From NCBI GenBank assembly GCA_029880385.1, contig JAOUOM010000008.1, forward strand, positions 1-13,753: a DNA stretch of 13,753 nucleotides, given 5' to 3'. Made by a program: the position numbers and the translations under genes. Positions 1 through 7,274 of this stretch are shown piece after piece (positions within the stretch are counted from its first letter, which is position 1; the number at the start of each line of letters is the position of its first letter). This stretch comes from Cyclobacteriaceae bacterium. GTDB taxonomy: Bacteria > Bacteroidota > Bacteroidia > Cytophagales > Cyclobacteriaceae. The notes under the pieces were generated by a model. The model did no database searches. It saw only the letters and a list, made by a program, of their open reading frames with translations, and had not been told where the DNA came from.

Positions 1-993
1 CGTCAACAAGATTGTATTATTTTTGGCTTCGTGCAATAAGCGATCTCGTTGTATCGGGACTACTCCCGGGTATTCACATACAATACCTCCCCCTAAGTTG
101 GCCAATTCTGCTGAGAAAGACAATGGCAGGTCAAGTGCAATTGCCAGTGAAATGATGCTAATGACTGTGTCGCCTGCACCGGATACGTCAGAAATTGATC
201 GTACATGGGCAGGGTGTTGGCCCATTTCGTTCTTATTTTTATAAAAAACCCCGTTTTCCGAAAGTGTGATCAGCGTGTTGTCCACGTGTAACAGTTCGGC
301 TAATTCCGTCACGGCAGTTTCGATTGCCTTTTCGGATAAATCCACTTCGAGTTTCATGCCTTCCCGCAGTTCTTTGAGGTTGGGCTTGAACAAGGTAGCG
401 TGGTGATAGGCAAGGAAATTCCTTTTTTTCGGGTCAACGGTTGTTGGTATGCCTTTTTCCTTTGCTTTCCGGATTGTGAATTGAATTATTTCCGGATCCA
501 GGCACCCTTTGTCATAGTCTTCGAAAATAACAACATCGCACCCTTCCAATAACCGGAGAATATGGGAGCTTAGTGCCGACCTGTCTGTTTCATGAAGCGG
601 GGAATCTTCCTCCTCGTCGATACGAATGAGGTGGTGCCCTCCCGATATTACCCTGTTTTTTACCGTGGTTCGTCGTTTGCTGCTTCTCAAAATTCCTTCG
701 GAAGACATGCCTTTTCGTTCCAGTAAGGCCCGGAAATCATCGCCTTCCCCATCATCCCCTATTACCGAGCACAAAATGGGTACCGCACCCAGTGCCTGAA
801 TGTTGAGTGCTACATTGGCAGCTCCACCCAGTCGTTTTTCCCTTGATTTCACGTTGAGTACCGGCACGGGAGCCTCGGGCGATATCCGGGTTACCGTACC
901 ATGGATATAGGAGTCGACCATTACATCACCTATGATCAATACCCTGAGTCTCTCAAATGAAGTAAAAATTTCCTGTATGGAGCCGTACCTCAT
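1..993 (-). CDS. rfaE1: D-glycero-beta-D-manno-heptose-7-phosphate kinase (PfkB family), 3' end cut off
   Basis: 331 codons are visible, with no stop before the left edge. The product should phosphorylate D-glycero-beta-D-manno-heptose 7-phosphate to the 1,7-bisphosphate in the cytosol, an early step toward ADP-heptose for lipopolysaccharide or related glycans. Seen: the N-terminal strand and GDVMVDSYI (residues 22-30), the RISPEAPVPV stretch typical of the RfaE/HldE kinase domain (36-45), the GGAANVALN sugar-binding motif (56-64), VDPKKRNF (187-194) and the ribokinase-family DVSGAGDT motif (269-276) with catalytic Asp275. The length already matches a whole kinase domain (about 320-330 residues), so the end is probably near. 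Whether an adenylyltransferase domain follows, as in bifunctional HldE, cannot be seen. The ATG shares a base with the upstream aminotransferase stop (TGATG), which suggests translational coupling. Another PfkB sugar kinase is possible, but the ISPEAPVP signature favours this call. Confidence 0.86.
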   Translation of the reverse strand, partial: MRYGSIQEIFTSFERLRVLIIGDVMVDSYIHGTVTRISPEAPVPVLNVKSREKRLGGAANVALNIQALGAVPILCSVIGDDGEGDDFRALLERKGMSSEGILRSSKRRTTVKNRVISGGHHLIRIDEEEDSPLHETDRSALSSHILRLLEGCDVVIFEDYDKGCLDPEIIQFTIRKAKEKGIPTTVDPKKRNFLAYHHATLFKPNLKELREGMKLEVDLSEKAIETAVTELAELLHVDNTLITLSENGVFYKNKNEMGQHPAHVRSISDVSGAGDTVISIISLAIALDLPLSFSAELANLGGGIVCEYPGVVPIQRDRLLHEAKNNTILLT

Positions 994-2177
994 CAATAGA
1001 TTTTTTCGAGTGCTGCTTTCATTCTGGTAATGGCCGTTCTCAGGTCTTCTTCTGATGCTGCATACGAAAGCCGAATGCAATCCGGGTCGCCGAAGGCCTC
1101 ACCATCTACTAACGACACGTGTGCTTCGGAAAGCAGGTAGAGGCAGAGATCCGGAGCATTTTTTATTTGTCCTTTACCAAAATAGCTGCTTACGTTCGGG
1201 AAAAAATAAAAAGCTCCCTGGGGCATATTTACGTCCACACCGGGTATTTCTGAAAGCAGGCCATACACCAATTCCCTTCTTCTTTTGTATTCTTCAGCCA
1301 TTTCATAAGAAGGCTCGTAGGTGGTAGTGAGCGCAGTAAGTGCCGCTCGCTGTGCAATGGAGCAGTTTGCTGAGGTGATTTGACCTTGGATTTTATTGGC
1401 AGCCTTGGCCAGCCAAAGTGGTGCGCCGATGTACCCCACACGCCAGCCTGTCATGGCAAAACCTTTGGCAAACCCGTTCACGGTTACGGTTCGATCCTCC
1501 ATGCCTTCAATGGCACCGATACTGGCATGCTTGCCCGTATAATTGATCATTTCGTATATTTCATCCGAAATCACGACAATTTCCGGATGGTCTTTGAGTA
1601 CATCCGCAATTTCAGTGAGCTCTTCCCGGGTAAATACCGAACCCGTAGGATTGCAGGGGGAAGAAAAAATGACCGCTTTGGTTTTGCTGGTGATGGCTGC
1701 CTTTAATTGACTGGCCGTGGCTTTGAAATCGTCTTCTATGCCACCTTTGATAAATACACATTTGCCTTCAGCCAACTCGACCAGGGCACTGTAGCTGACC
1801 CAATAGGGAGAAAAAACAATTACTTCGTCGCCGGGGTTTAGCAGGGCCAAAAACACATTGGCAATGGATTGCTTGGCTCCATTGGAAACCACTATCTGCT
1901 CGGCGGTGTAGGACAGGCCGTTTTCCTTTTTAAATTTTTCGCTGATGGCTTCCCTCAGGTCGAGATACCCGTTTACCGGAGGATAGGCAAAATATTTGCC
2001 TTCGTCTATCGCCTTCTTGGCTCCTTCCTGTATGTGTTTGGGCGTTTTGAAATCCGGCTCACCCAGGCTCAGGCTTATCACATCAATTCCTTTTTGCTTC
2101 ATTTCGCGGGCTTTGGCCGCCATGGCAAGGGTCGCTGACTCCACCATGTTTTTAATTCGCTCCGATCTTAAATCCAT
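993..2177 (-). CDS. aspC: Pyridoxal-phosphate aminotransferase, class I (aspartate aminotransferase type)
   Basis: A cytosolic PLP enzyme of 394 residues, normal for the I-gamma aspartate aminotransferase group, which interconverts aspartate plus 2-oxoglutarate and oxaloacetate plus glutamate. Seen: SLGEPDF (37-43) near the N terminus, SSPCNPTGS (172-180) with the ring-contacting Asn176, SDEIYE (204-209) with Asp205 and Tyr208, the PLP lysine in NGFAKGFAMTGWRVGY (234-249, Lys238), and a late Arg in CIRLSYA that should bind the substrate alpha-carboxylate. Fold and cofactor are clear. The exact substrate (aspartate, prephenate or another amino acid) is inferred from family resemblance. It is the first gene of a two-gene minus-strand unit with the heptose kinase. 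A TAATTTTG element 18-25 bases upstream of the ATG is a plausible -7 box. It is divergent from the porin gene. Confidence 0.9.
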   Translation of the reverse strand: MDLRSERIKNMVESATLAMAAKAREMKQKGIDVISLSLGEPDFKTPKHIQEGAKKAIDEGKYFAYPPVNGYLDLREAISEKFKKENGLSYTAEQIVVSNGAKQSIANVFLALLNPGDEVIVFSPYWVSYSALVELAEGKCVFIKGGIEDDFKATASQLKAAITSKTKAVIFSSPCNPTGSVFTREELTEIADVLKDHPEIVVISDEIYEMINYTGKHASIGAIEGMEDRTVTVNGFAKGFAMTGWRVGYIGAPLWLAKAANKIQGQITSANCSIAQRAALTALTTTYEPSYEMAEEYKRRRELVYGLLSEIPGVDVNMPQGAFYFFPNVSSYFGKGQIKNAPDLCLYLLSEAHVSLVDGEAFGDPDCIRLSYAASEEDLRTAITRMKAALEKIY

Positions 2178-2194
2178 ATTTTCAAAAATTCGCT

Positions 2195-2202
2195 CAAAAT
2201 TA
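2195..2202 (-). promoter_or_regulatory. Candidate Bacteroidota -7 promoter element for the aminotransferase gene
   Basis: On the minus strand this reads TAATTTTG, an exact fit to the Bacteroidota consensus TAnnTTTG. It lies 18-25 bases upstream of the aminotransferase ATG at 2177. No TTG is seen at the usual -33 spacing, so the element rests on the -7 box and its position alone. AT-rich DNA gives such matches by chance. Confidence 0.4.
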
Positions 2203-2232
2203 AAAAGATACCGTGCCTGATTTTAGTATTTT

Positions 2233-3321
2233 ATGAAAAGATTCGTAATAACTTTCATCATGCGTAGAAATTTTGTACCCTATGTGTTGATCCTGTTTGG
2301 GTTTTCGGGATATACACAAGAAGCTGATCTCCGATTTTCTGCCTATGTGGATGGATATTATTCGTACGATTTCAGCCAGCCCTCCGACCATCAAAAACAA
2401 TATGTGACACAAGCAGCCCGACATAATGAATTTAACATCAACCTTGGCATGCTGAAGGTCAGCTATGACAATGGGGATGTGAGGGGAAATGTGGGGTTGC
2501 AAACGGGAACCTATCCGGCTACCAATTATGCCGGCGAACCCACTGTCCTTGCCCAGCTAATCAACCAGGCCAATGCAGGAATACGTGTGTGGGGCAAGTC
2601 ATGGATTGACATGGGGGTATTGGGCGGGCATTTTGGTTATGAAAGTGTGTTTTCCTTGCGAAATGAGTTGTATACGCAGGCACTGGCTACCGAATACACT
2701 CCCTATTACCAGATGGGTGTCCAGTTTTCGTCGCAGCTTTCCGGTTCCCTGGCATTTCGTGCGGTGGTGGTCAATGGGTGGCAGAATATTTATGAAACCA
2801 ATACCGCCAAATCTTATGGGATTGGGCTGGATTACCGGGTATCAGAATCGTTTTCTGTCAGTTATGGCAATTATTTTGGAAACGAAGGCGATGATTTGAC
2901 CGGCAAAAAATACAGGGTGCACAACAATGCATATGCCAGCTATAGCGGAAATGCCCTAAAAAGCACAGTGGTCGTTGACCATACACAACAGGAATTGTTT
3001 ACGTCTGGCCAAAGGGGACAGGTTCTGTTTATTACCTGGATCAACCTCTTTTCCATTAGTGAAAAACTGGGACTGGGTGCCCGCTATGAATATGTCTCGG
3101 ATCAAGACAATATTTTGTTTACCACTGTATTTCCGGGATTTCAGACCCAAATCGTGTCTGCTTCCCTGAATTATAGTGTCATGAAAAATGCCGTTTTAAA
3201 GGCCGAAGGGAAATATTATTTCGGACAGGAGGATATCTGGCAGGGACAAAAAGGCATCGCCAATGAAAATGTAATGATCAATGTGGGACTGGCAGTAAGC
3301 CTTGAAAAGACCAACGAGTGA
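2233..3321 (+). CDS. Outer-membrane beta-barrel porin, OmpL-like (BBP2 type)
   Basis: Predicted outer-membrane protein of 362 residues. Seen: a basic N terminus and a hydrophobic stretch (about residues 13-25) forming a signal peptide, with cleavage near GYTQ (27-29). The mature part is dense in alternating polar and aromatic strands (for example LRFSAYVDGYYSYDF), as in a beta barrel. The segments AGIRVWGKSWIDMGVLGGHFGYES (115-138, two overlapping hallmarks), YTPYYQMGVQF (155-165) and VVVNGWQN (178-185) resemble the putative OmpL-like beta-barrel porin family common in Bacteroidota. The substrate is unknown; passive diffusion of small solutes is inferred. A second in-frame ATG at 2260 (MRRNFVPYVLI) would give a more standard signal peptide and may be the true start. 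The gene stands alone between a divergent aminotransferase and a convergent thioesterase 14 bases away. Confidence 0.82.
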   Translation: MKRFVITFIMRRNFVPYVLILFGFSGYTQEADLRFSAYVDGYYSYDFSQPSDHQKQYVTQAARHNEFNINLGMLKVSYDNGDVRGNVGLQTGTYPATNYAGEPTVLAQLINQANAGIRVWGKSWIDMGVLGGHFGYESVFSLRNELYTQALATEYTPYYQMGVQFSSQLSGSLAFRAVVVNGWQNIYETNTAKSYGIGLDYRVSESFSVSYGNYFGNEGDDLTGKKYRVHNNAYASYSGNALKSTVVVDHTQQELFTSGQRGQVLFITWINLFSISEKLGLGARYEYVSDQDNILFTTVFPGFQTQIVSASLNYSVMKNAVLKAEGKYYFGQEDIWQGQKGIANENVMINVGLAVSLEKTNE

Positions 3322-3347
3322 CAAAGGTAAGCTTGTTAGGCTTTGTC
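3320..3347. terminator. Inverted repeat across convergent gene ends, possible shared terminator
   Basis: GACAAAG (3320-3326) and CTTTGTC (3341-3347) form perfect 7-base arms around a 14-base loop. The repeat covers the last bases of the porin stop and the end of the thioesterase gene on the other strand. The placement between two convergent genes fits a bidirectional transcription stop, but no T-run follows on either strand, so an intrinsic terminator is not certain. Confidence 0.35.
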
Positions 3348-3782
3348 CGGCAACCACTCAAAATCTTCTGTTTTGGGGATGCTGTTTACCATGTCGATGA
3401 TTTTTTGCGGAGGAACGATCACTTTACGGGATTGCAGGTCGAGCCAGGCACCGTCTACTTCTACCTGTGCAGAGAGTGATCCGTCCATTTTGTATATTTT
3501 CTGGCGAAAGGTCCACTTGGTAGCGTTACGCCGGGCCTTAACCAGGGCAATGTCCACTTCCAGTTTTTCGCCTATCCTGATTTCTTTAAAAAAACGTGTT
3601 TCCTCCCTGAACAAAATTGGCCCAATCCCCATTTCGATCAGATGGGCAAATGAAAACCCATGCTCCTCAAAGTATGTCACGCGTAATTGAGCCGCATAAT
3701 CGTTGTAGGCCGTATGCCGCATGTGGCCATTGGGGTCCAGATTGGCCCAGATGGATTGAAATTGCCTCTTGTATTCGGCCAT
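3336..3782 (-). CDS. Acyl-CoA thioesterase, hotdog fold (4-hydroxybenzoyl-CoA thioesterase/YbgC type)
   Basis: A 148-residue single hotdog domain, the usual size. Seen: WANLDPNGHMRHTAYNDYA (12-30), the family motif in which Asp16 is the expected catalytic residue and the following Asn/Gly/His-Met turn shapes the active site, then the long helix (AQLRVTYFEEHG) and the beta-sheet with FKEIRIGEKLEVD (65-77). It should hydrolyse acyl-CoA (or acyl-ACP) thioesters in the cytosol. The acyl chain cannot be told from the sequence. It lies 12 bases behind the DUF5606 gene and probably shares its transcript with that gene and engB. No membrane segment or extra domain is visible. Confidence 0.83.
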   Translation of the reverse strand: MAEYKRQFQSIWANLDPNGHMRHTAYNDYAAQLRVTYFEEHGFSFAHLIEMGIGPILFREETRFFKEIRIGEKLEVDIALVKARRNATKWTFRQKIYKMDGSLSAQVEVDGAWLDLQSRKVIVPPQKIIDMVNSIPKTEDFEWLPDKA

Positions 3783-3794
3783 GTTTAGGTGTTT

Positions 3795-4235
3795 TTATTT
3801 TTCCCCTTCCGGAGCAGTATCGGTGTCTTTGTTGGTTTCTGATGTCAGTACTTCGGGTGCCACATCTACCAGCTGGTGGTACCAGGCCACGAGTTTTTTG
3901 ATATCGCTCGCATATACACGGTCTTCATCGTAGTTGGGCAGAACAAATTTCAGGAACGATTTGAGTTCTTCACCATCGGATGTTTTGGTCAGACCCGTAT
4001 CGCCTTTAAACTCGACATGGATTTTTTGTAAAATGTCTTTTAAGGGTACCGATCCATCCCCGTCGTTGGTGTAGATCGAAATATCGGACAATACCGATAC
4101 TTTGGCATTCATGCCCACCACTAGTTTTTTGTTTGTTCCATCGAGTGTTTCGAGGATAACCCCGGCACGGGTAGGGTTTAAGATTTTGAAAAGCCCGCTT
4201 TTCCCGGAAACGGAGGCCAATTCACTAAAGTCCAT
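3795..4235 (-). CDS. DUF5606-type conserved Bacteroidota protein
   Basis: A soluble protein of 146 residues without signal peptide or membrane segment. The N-terminal part (MDFSELASVSGKSGLFKILN, with GVILETLDG at 25-33 and ALEDISIYT-like VLSDISIYT at 48-56) matches my recollection of the DUF5606 family, a small beta-rich N-terminal domain found in Bacteroidota. A helical second half carries LKSFLKFVLPNYDEDRVYAS (91-110) and IKKLVAWYHQL (112-122). The last 16 residues are an acidic, Thr/Glu/Asp-rich tail likely to be disordered. The function is unknown and I assign none. It sits between engB and the thioesterase. A TAGTTTTG box in the gap suggests it can also be transcribed on its own. Confidence 0.75.
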   Translation of the reverse strand: MDFSELASVSGKSGLFKILNPTRAGVILETLDGTNKKLVVGMNAKVSVLSDISIYTNDGDGSVPLKDILQKIHVEFKGDTGLTKTSDGEELKSFLKFVLPNYDEDRVYASDIKKLVAWYHQLVDVAPEVLTSETNKDTDTAPEGEK

Positions 4236-4260
4236 AGATCGTAATAGGTAATTTCAGGCA

Positions 4261-4268
4261 CAAAACTA
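4261..4268 (-). promoter_or_regulatory. Candidate -7 element for the DUF5606-thioesterase pair
   Basis: The minus strand reads TAGTTTTG, an exact TAnnTTTG match, in the 39-base gap between engB and the DUF5606 gene, 26-33 bases upstream of the ATG at 4235. The -33 TTG is not found at the usual distance. It would be an internal promoter downstream of engB. Confidence 0.38.
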
Positions 4269-4274
4269 TAGCAA

Positions 4275-4880
4275 TTAATTTTTAACCGAATTATTTATGT
4301 CCCGGATGTATTGAAGCAAATCGGATTTGCCTTCGCCTGTTACGGTCGATGTAGCGAATATGGGCGGGAGTTCGTCCCATTGTTTGCGCAAAACACGTTT
4401 GTACGCCGCAAGGTTTTGTTGGGTTTTGGTTTTTCCCTGCTTGTCGGTTTTGGTAAAAACGATCGAAAAGGGGATGCCATTTTCACCCAGCCATTGCATA
4501 AATTCCAGGTCAATTTGCAGGGGTTCGTGTCGTGAATCTACCAGCAGGAACACATTGTACAGGTTTTGCCTTTGCTCAAAATACTCGTTCACCATTTTTT
4601 TCCACTTGGCCTTTTCAGTTTTGCTTACTTTGGCCCATCCATATCCGGGCAAATCCACCAGGTACCAGGCTTCATCGATCAGGAAATGGTTGATCAGTTG
4701 GGTTTTTCCGGGTTTGGTGGAAATTTTGGCAAGGTGGTTTTGCTGGGTCAGCAGGTTGATCAGTGAGGATTTGCCCACATTGGAACGACCGATAAAGGCG
4801 TACTCCGGCAGGTTGGGTTCAGGGCAGTCGGCCATTTGGGCACTGCTTTTCACAAAAAGGGCTTTTTTAATTTCTTGCAT
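4275..4880 (-). CDS. engB: Ribosome biogenesis GTPase YsxC/EngB
   Basis: A TRAFAC-class GTPase of 201 residues, typical length, needed for late assembly of the 50S subunit in the bacteria studied. Seen: G1 P-loop GRSNVGKS (31-38), the G2 region STKPGKTQLINHF (54-66) with its family-specific Thr-Lys-Pro-Gly-Lys-Thr, G3 DLPGYGWAKV (76-85), G4 TKTD (143-146) and G5 ATS (176-178). The N-terminal KSSAQMADCPEPNLPEYAFIG fits the lead-in of this family, so the ATG at 4880 is well placed. It is divergent from ubiE across 57 bases and is the first gene of a minus-strand set with the DUF5606 gene and the thioesterase. Nothing is missing from the nucleotide-binding site. Confidence 0.96.
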   Translation of the reverse strand: MQEIKKALFVKSSAQMADCPEPNLPEYAFIGRSNVGKSSLINLLTQQNHLAKISTKPGKTQLINHFLIDEAWYLVDLPGYGWAKVSKTEKAKWKKMVNEYFEQRQNLYNVFLLVDSRHEPLQIDLEFMQWLGENGIPFSIVFTKTDKQGKTKTQQNLAAYKRVLRKQWDELPPIFATSTVTGEGKSDLLQYIRDINNSVKN

Positions 4881-4937
4881 TCAATTTGTTGCGTAATGCT
4901 GCCATTCACTTTCTAATCCGTTAATATTGCAGCCATT

Positions 4938-5660
4938 ATGACGGTAGTACCCTACAAAGATAAGGAGGGCGGCAAAAAGGAACAGGTCGCAGAGATGTTT
5001 AACAATATTTCTGGCAAATATGATTTCCTAAACCACTTCCTAAGCCTCGGTATCGACATTTGGTGGCGAAAAAAAGCGATCCGGCAATTGCGTGACCTGA
5101 AACCGGCACAAATACTGGATATAGCCACGGGTACTGGCGACCTGGCCATTGCGGCCCTATCCCTCCATCCCGAAAAAGTAACGGGCGTTGATATTTCCGA
5201 AGGAATGCTGAAGGTGGGAAGGGAAAAACTAAAAAGAAAATCTCTCGATACCAAGATCGAGTTGCTGGCGGGGGATTCTGAAAACCTTCCGTTTGCCGAC
5301 AATAAATTTGATGCAGTCATCGTTGCATTTGGAGTTCGTAACTTTGAAAACCTCGAAAAAGGACTTTCCGACATGTACCGGGTGGTAAGGCCCGGAGGAC
5401 GCGTCGTTATTTTAGAGTTTTCACGGCCCAGGACGTTTCCCTTTAAGCAATTGTACCAGTTTTATTTTAAGTGGATATTGCCTAAAATTGGAAAGATAGT
5501 ATCGAAAGATCAGGCAGCTTATACGTATTTGCCCGATTCGGTACAGGCATTCCCGGATGGGGAGGATTTTTTACGTATTTTAACAAAAATCGGATTTCAG
5601 CAGACCCAATGCAAACCCCAGACGTTTGGTATCAGCAGCATTTATATTGGCATAAAATAG
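4938..5660 (+). CDS. ubiE: Demethylmenaquinone methyltransferase (UbiE/MenG)
   Basis: A class I SAM-dependent methyltransferase of 240 residues that performs the last step of menaquinone synthesis (C-methylation of demethylmenaquinone) and, in organisms that make it, the matching ubiquinone step. Menaquinone is expected in Bacteroidota. Seen: the UbiE lead-in YDFLNHFLSLGIDIWWRKK (28-46), SAM motif I LDIATGTGDLA (60-70), the acidic strand-2 end GVDIS (83-87), AGDSENLPF (111-119) and FGVRNFEN (131-138), with RPGGRVVILEFS (151-162) behind it. The ATG follows a near-consensus -7 box (TAATATTG, 4922-4929), so the leader would be very short. The last 52 bases overlap the PorT-like gene in another frame. 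Confidence 0.95.
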   Translation: MTVVPYKDKEGGKKEQVAEMFNNISGKYDFLNHFLSLGIDIWWRKKAIRQLRDLKPAQILDIATGTGDLAIAALSLHPEKVTGVDISEGMLKVGREKLKRKSLDTKIELLAGDSENLPFADNKFDAVIVAFGVRNFENLEKGLSDMYRVVRPGGRVVILEFSRPRTFPFKQLYQFYFKWILPKIGKIVSKDQAAYTYLPDSVQAFPDGEDFLRILTKIGFQQTQCKPQTFGISSIYIGIK

Positions 5661-6385
5661 CCGTATTGTCATTCCTGTTCCTTTTGTTAGGGATGGGGCA
5701 GGGATTGGCACAGAACAAAATCCATGAAAACCTGGGAGATTATGACGAGCAGTGGATTCATTATGGTTTTCTGATAGGGGTCCATCAGTCCAAATACAAA
5801 ATCTCGTATTCGGATGCCTTTGTTCTCCCTCAAATGGACAGCCTGCATTCCATTGTACCGGGAAATCTCGGGGGGTTCAAACTCGGATTTGTGGTCAACA
5901 TGTTCATGTTTCAATACCTCGACTTCAGGATTTTGCCCACCGTGGGGTTTTATGAAAATGACCTGACCTATCGCTATACGGACGGATCCTCATACCGGCT
6001 GCTCAAGGATGCCACAATGATGGAATTGCCCCTTTTGCTTAAATATAAGTCGGTCAGGCGCGAAAATGTGGCCATGTACCTGGTAGGCGGGATCAATCCG
6101 TCGCTGGAAGCGGCTGGAAAAGGGGACGAAGTGACGACACGGGAAAACCTGGAGCTTCGAAACTTCAATGTGTCGTTTGATGTGGGTGCAGGGTTTGACC
6201 TCTATTATCCCATGTTCAAATTCTCACCGGAAATCAGGTATTCTTTTGGCGGGCGAAATATGCTGACCCCCAAGAAAAATGAATACAGCGTAAATCTGGA
6301 TGAATTAGTAACACATAATATTGCAATTTTCATCACCTTTGAGGGTGGGCCAAATTACCTGAAGAAAAGAAAGAAAAAGCAGTGA
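5609..6385 (+). CDS. porT: PorT-like outer-membrane protein (type IX secretion/gliding)
   Basis: 258 residues. Seen: a hydrophobic signal segment (about 17-30) ending in GLAQNK with likely cleavage after Ala34, then beta-strand-rich sequence with GGFKLGFVVNMFMFQYLDFRI-like segments (88-108), MELPLLLKYKS and AGFDLYYPMFKFSPEIRYSFGGRN, and a basic C-terminal tail of mixed Lys and Arg. This resembles PorT/SprT, an outer-membrane beta-barrel protein required for the type IX secretion system in Porphyromonas and Flavobacterium. As I recall, porT commonly follows ubiE in Bacteroidota, which supports the call. The ATG lies 52 bases inside ubiE. No later ATG keeps a full signal peptide, and a TTG at 5666 would remove its positively charged start, so the overlapping start is preferred. 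A generic OmpA-like barrel protein is the main alternative. Confidence 0.82.
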   Translation: MQTPDVWYQQHLYWHKIAVLSFLFLLLGMGQGLAQNKIHENLGDYDEQWIHYGFLIGVHQSKYKISYSDAFVLPQMDSLHSIVPGNLGGFKLGFVVNMFMFQYLDFRILPTVGFYENDLTYRYTDGSSYRLLKDATMMELPLLLKYKSVRRENVAMYLVGGINPSLEAAGKGDEVTTRENLELRNFNVSFDVGAGFDLYYPMFKFSPEIRYSFGGRNMLTPKKNEYSVNLDELVTHNIAIFITFEGGPNYLKKRKKKQ

Positions 6386-6417
6386 GGTCCCGGATTTTCT
6401 AACCTAATACCCTTCTG

Positions 6418-7170
6418 ATGAAACCAATAGCATTTATTACCGGTGCTACCAGTGGCATTGGTGAAGCCACAGCAAAAAAACTTGCCTCAAACTATTTTTT
6501 GGTGCTTTGTGGCCGAAGAAAAGACAGACTGGATGCCCTCGAAAAAAACATCAGGGTGCATACCGACGTACACACCCTGTGCTTTGATGTGCGTGACCGA
6601 AAGGCCGTATTTGATGCCGTCGATAGCCTGCCCCCTCAATGGCAGGATATTTCCTTATTGATCAATAATGCCGGAAATGCCCATGGCTACAGCCTCATAC
6701 ATGAGGGGGATATGGATGACTGGGATGCAATGATCGATATCAACGTGAAGGGCTTGCTGTACGTGAGCAGGGCCATTATCCCGCGTATGGTCGAAAAGAA
6801 AAAAGGACACATTGTCAACATCGGATCCATTGCCGGAATAGAGGCCTATCTGAGGGGAAATGTATACAATGCCTCAAAATTTGCAGTAAATGGGCTTACC
6901 CAGGGTATGCGCATGGATCTCAATCCGTACGGGATCAAGGTTTCGGAGATCAAGCCGGGCCTGGTGGAGACGGAGTTTGCACAAGTCAGGTTCAAGGGCG
7001 ATCAGGAAATGTCGGCAAGTGTATACAAAGGAATGGAACCTTTGTTAGCCCGTGATATTGCCGATGCGGTTGATTTTGTGGTGAGCCGACCGGCCCATGT
7101 CACGATTGCCGATATGCTGGTCTTCCCTACCGCTCAGGCAAGTGCCGCTATGGTACATCGTACTGCGTGA
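6418..7170 (+). CDS. SDR-family NAD(P)-dependent oxidoreductase (YdfG-like)
   Basis: A classical short-chain dehydrogenase of 250 residues. Seen: the nucleotide-binding TGATSGIG (8-15), CGRRKDRL (31-38) after strand 2, whose basic residues favour NADP(H), FDVRD (56-60), NNAG (83-86), and the catalytic set Asn109, Ser137, Tyr150 and Lys154 (in DINVKG, NIGSIAG and YNASK). KPGLVETEF (954-type PG motif, about 179-187) follows as expected. It most resembles the YdfG group, which oxidises L-allo-threonine, serine and other 3-hydroxy acids. The real substrate cannot be fixed from the sequence. It starts 32 bases after the PorT-like gene and is followed by a hairpin with a T-run. Confidence 0.88.
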   Translation: MKPIAFITGATSGIGEATAKKLASNYFLVLCGRRKDRLDALEKNIRVHTDVHTLCFDVRDRKAVFDAVDSLPPQWQDISLLINNAGNAHGYSLIHEGDMDDWDAMIDINVKGLLYVSRAIIPRMVEKKKGHIVNIGSIAGIEAYLRGNVYNASKFAVNGLTQGMRMDLNPYGIKVSEIKPGLVETEFAQVRFKGDQEMSASVYKGMEPLLARDIADAVDFVVSRPAHVTIADMLVFPTAQASAAMVHRTA

Positions 7171-7206
7171 AAGTTCTGTATGTATCGACTGAAGAATAAT
7201 CGAATT

Positions 7207-7244
7207 AACCTGCCATTCCCGGATTGGACAGGTTTCTTTTTTTT
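7207..7244 (+). terminator. Rho-independent terminator after the SDR gene
   Basis: AACCTG (7207-7212) pairs perfectly with CAGGTT (7229-7234). CCA (7213-7215) adds three pairs with TGG (7225-7227) across a one-base bulge, leaving a 9-base loop. A pyrimidine tract with eight T in a row (7237-7244) follows at once. It lies 36 bases behind the SDR stop and 30 bases before the next ATG, so it probably ends the upstream transcript. A leader or attenuator role is less likely. Confidence 0.7.
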
Positions 7245-7274
7245 ACATTACCGCTAAATAAATTCCCGACCCAA

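Noticed and set aside
234..238. Aminotransferase lysine motif with Ala in place of the usual Ser (NGFAK) as a sign of lost activity
   Set aside because: Ala at this position is tolerated in class I aminotransferases and the PLP lysine, Asp205, Tyr208 and Arg residues are intact. The positions given here are residue numbers in the protein encoded at 993-2177.
23..244. Plus-strand open frame of 73 codons at the left edge
   Set aside because: It is the reverse strand of the heptose kinase, whose full motif set (including DVSGAGDT) is read through the same DNA on the minus strand.
4327..4896. Plus-strand open frame of 189 codons
   Set aside because: It is antisense to engB, which has all five G motifs. 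The plus-strand protein has no recognisable domain and a Ser/Cys/Arg-rich composition typical of a shadow frame.
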